This document shows positions 53,875-55,006 of a stretch of DNA of 55,006 nt, piece by piece; within the stretch, counting starts at the first letter, position 1; each line of letters begins with the position of its first letter. Below the pieces are notes generated by a model. It did no database searches, was not told the DNA's origin, and saw only the letters and a list, made by a program, of their open reading frames with translations. The position numbers and the translations under genes are program-made. This DNA is from Caulobacteraceae bacterium (GTDB lineage Bacteria; Pseudomonadota; Alphaproteobacteria; Caulobacterales; Caulobacteraceae): positions 1-55,006 of the forward strand of contig CANJMO010000009.1 in NCBI GenBank assembly GCA_947475845.1, in the 5' to 3' direction.

Positions 53875-53903
53875 TTGGAGCGTTCGGACAATCGTCCTAG
53901 CTT
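53875..53903 (+). promoter_or_regulatory. Predicted promoter of the P-II gene
   Basis: TTGGAGC, 14 bases, CCTAGCTT fits the Caulobacter housekeeping consensus and would give a leader of about 26 bases. No convincing sigma-54 site was found. Confidence 0.35.
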
Positions 53904-53933
53904 AGGCGGACGCCGTTTGCGGAGCATGCCCTG

Positions 53934-54278
53934 ATGAAGATGATCACCGCGGTTATCAAGCCCAGCCGACTCGACGCCGTTCTGGACGCCGTCACCGAAG
54001 CTGGTGCGTCCGGACTGACGGTCACCGAGGTGCGCGGTTATGGCCGCCAGAAGGGCAAGACCGAGGTTTATCGCGGCGCCGAGTACGAAGTGAAACTGCT
54101 GCCCAAGGTCAAGCTGGAGATCGCGGTGCCGTCCGACGTTGTTGACGCCGTGGTCGAGGCCATCGCTCGCACTGCGAACACCGGCAAGATCGGCGACGGC
54201 AAGGTATTCGTCATGGATTTGGAGCAGGCCCTGCGCATCCGCACGGGCGAACGCGACGCCTCGGCTATCGCCGGATAG
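53934..54278 (+). CDS. P-II family nitrogen regulatory protein
   Basis: A 114-residue trimeric sensor of ATP/ADP, 2-oxoglutarate and glutamine status. The T-loop has RGAEYEVKLLPKVK with the uridylylation site Tyr51. The B-loop TGKIGDGKVFV and the C-loop end RIRTGERDASAI are complete. It is of GlnB/GlnK type, but neither glnA nor amtB is adjacent, so the subtype is left open. Confidence 0.93.
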   Translation: MKMITAVIKPSRLDAVLDAVTEAGASGLTVTEVRGYGRQKGKTEVYRGAEYEVKLLPKVKLEIAVPSDVVDAVVEAIARTANTGKIGDGKVFVMDLEQALRIRTGERDASAIAG

Positions 54279-54321
54279 GGCTTGGTACAGGCGTACTGAG
54301 ACGCTCGTCCAGCCGCACCCG

Positions 54322-54945
54322 CTAGGCCTTTCGGCTTAAGAGGAACAGCGCCGATTCCGCGCGCCAGTTTTCGATCGGACGGCGGGGGTCCATGGCGCGG
54401 GCCTTCTGGCCCTCGGCCAGGGCGGCGCAGGCCTCGATATTCAGATTCAGGCTCTCGCACAGGATGGTGAAGTCCCTGAGCGTGCACAGGTGGATGTTCT
54501 CGGTCTCGTACCAGGCCAGTGGCAGGGCCCCGGTGGTCGGCATGCGGCCGCGGGTCAGCAGTTCCCAACGCACCCGCCAGTGCCCAAAGTTAGGGAAGGA
54601 CACGATCGCCCGGTCGGCGATGCGCAGCAGCTCCGACAGCACATGGCGCGGTTGGCGCACCGTCTGCAGGGTCTGCGACAGCATGGCGTAATCGAACGCC
54701 TGGTTGGGAAAGTCGGCCAGATCGTGATCGGCGTCGCCCTGCACCACGGACAGGCCGCGCGCCAGGCATAGGGAGACGTTGGCGGCGTTGATCTCCAGAC
54801 CGCGCCCCTCGACGCCGTTCTCACGGCCGAGCATGTCCAGCAGCAGGCCCTCGCCGCAGCCGATATCGAGCACCCGCGCGCCCGGCTGCACCAGCCCCAG
54901 GATGGCGCGGAAATCCTCGCGCCGCGCTGCGTCGGCGGGGCTCAT
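54322..54945 (-). CDS. metW: Methionine biosynthesis protein MetW
   Basis: A 207-residue methyltransferase-like protein that works with MetX in homoserine acetylation. It has VLDIGCGEGLLLDML, LSQTLQTVRQP and FPNFGHWRVRWELL, the typical MetW motifs. Its ATG overlaps the stop of metX (ATGA), confirming the metX-metW pair. Confidence 0.94.
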   Translation of the reverse strand: MSPADAARREDFRAILGLVQPGARVLDIGCGEGLLLDMLGRENGVEGRGLEINAANVSLCLARGLSVVQGDADHDLADFPNQAFDYAMLSQTLQTVRQPRHVLSELLRIADRAIVSFPNFGHWRVRWELLTRGRMPTTGALPLAWYETENIHLCTLRDFTILCESLNLNIEACAALAEGQKARAMDPRRPIENWRAESALFLLSRKA

Positions 54946-55006
54946 GACTTGAGGCCCGAATGCTGCAGACCACGGCTCTGACCGGCGGAATGCAGGAAGC
55001 CGGCCA
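54942..55006 (-). CDS. metX: Homoserine O-acyltransferase MetX, last residues (cut by window edge)
   Basis: Only about 20 C-terminal codons are visible (AGFLHSAGQSRGLQHSGLKS). The frame ends in TGA overlapping the metW start. Assignment rests on the metX-metW operon arrangement. Confidence 0.7.
   Translation of the reverse strand, partial: AGFLHSAGQSRGLQHSGLKS

Noticed and set aside
53900-53930. Sigma-54 promoter before the P-II gene
   Set aside because: The GG and GC elements near 53905 have the wrong spacing; a housekeeping-type promoter fits better.

Overview
The window is a high-GC alphaproteobacterial chromosome segment and most likely comes from Caulobacteraceae (Caulobacter or Phenylobacterium). 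This rests on a BamF/DUF3035 lipoprotein behind lspA, a TipF-type degenerate EAL domain, a DUF4908 secreted protein, the long alphaproteobacterial dCTP deaminase, PhaR/PhaA, and sigma70 promoters of TTGAC / GCTA type. I see no phage, transposase, integrase or CRISPR array.

Layout. 0-1.3 kb: groES-groEL (groEL cut by the left edge) behind a CIRCE-controlled promoter. 1.4-5.2 kb: zinc-ribbon protein, GNAT acetyltransferase, tadA, a large-subunit pseudouridine synthase, a membrane protein, rsmD and an oxidoreductase-like small protein. 5.2-13.9 kb (leftward): HAD phosphatase-ribF, then ileS-lspA-bamF-mutL and a secreted protein. 13.9-17.7 kb (leftward): broken tipF fused to a broken SemiSWEET gene, a small membrane protein and a TonB-dependent receptor. 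17.9-20.9 kb: phoR, phoU, phoB with a Pho box but no pst transporter genes. 20.9-22.8 kb: truncated phyH and asmA fragments head to head. 22.8-23.5 kb: a candidate sRNA and a response regulator behind an EcfG-type promoter. 23.6-32.6 kb: argD-argF, three methyltransferases, hslO, metZ-apaG, dcd. 32.6-38.7 kb: MBL-fold hydrolase, tRNA-Gly, a frameshifted gene, DUF4126, a truncated exonuclease III and small conserved-looking genes. 38.7-42.3 kb: YfiR-like protein with a broken CHASE8 hybrid kinase, an aldo/keto reductase fragment and a Crp/Fnr regulator. 43-46 kb: MprF-type synthase half and an ArnT-like glycosyltransferase. 46.5-48.9 kb: phaR/phaA. 49-55 kb: secreted proteins, cupin, gloB, methyltransferases, a P-II protein and metX-metW (metX cut by the right edge).

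Most of the window is ordinary core genome: translation and rRNA/tRNA modification, protein folding, arginine and methionine synthesis, phosphate sensing and polyhydroxyalkanoate control.

The most striking feature is a set of abrupt joins. At about 14.81, 21.42, 35.61 and 41.55 kb, a recognisable gene loses one end in mid-domain. At three of these the neighbouring gene is cut at the same point. In addition there are two homopolymer frameshifts, one in-frame stop in a hybrid kinase and a pho locus without pstCAB. Either this lineage has undergone many small deletions and is shedding genes, or the assembly contains collapsed or chimeric joins; read mapping would decide. The best new regulatory candidates are the ~60-nt sRNA at 22.83-22.89 kb, the EcfG-type promoter beside it, and a family of small palindromic repeats lying mostly in intergenic spaces.
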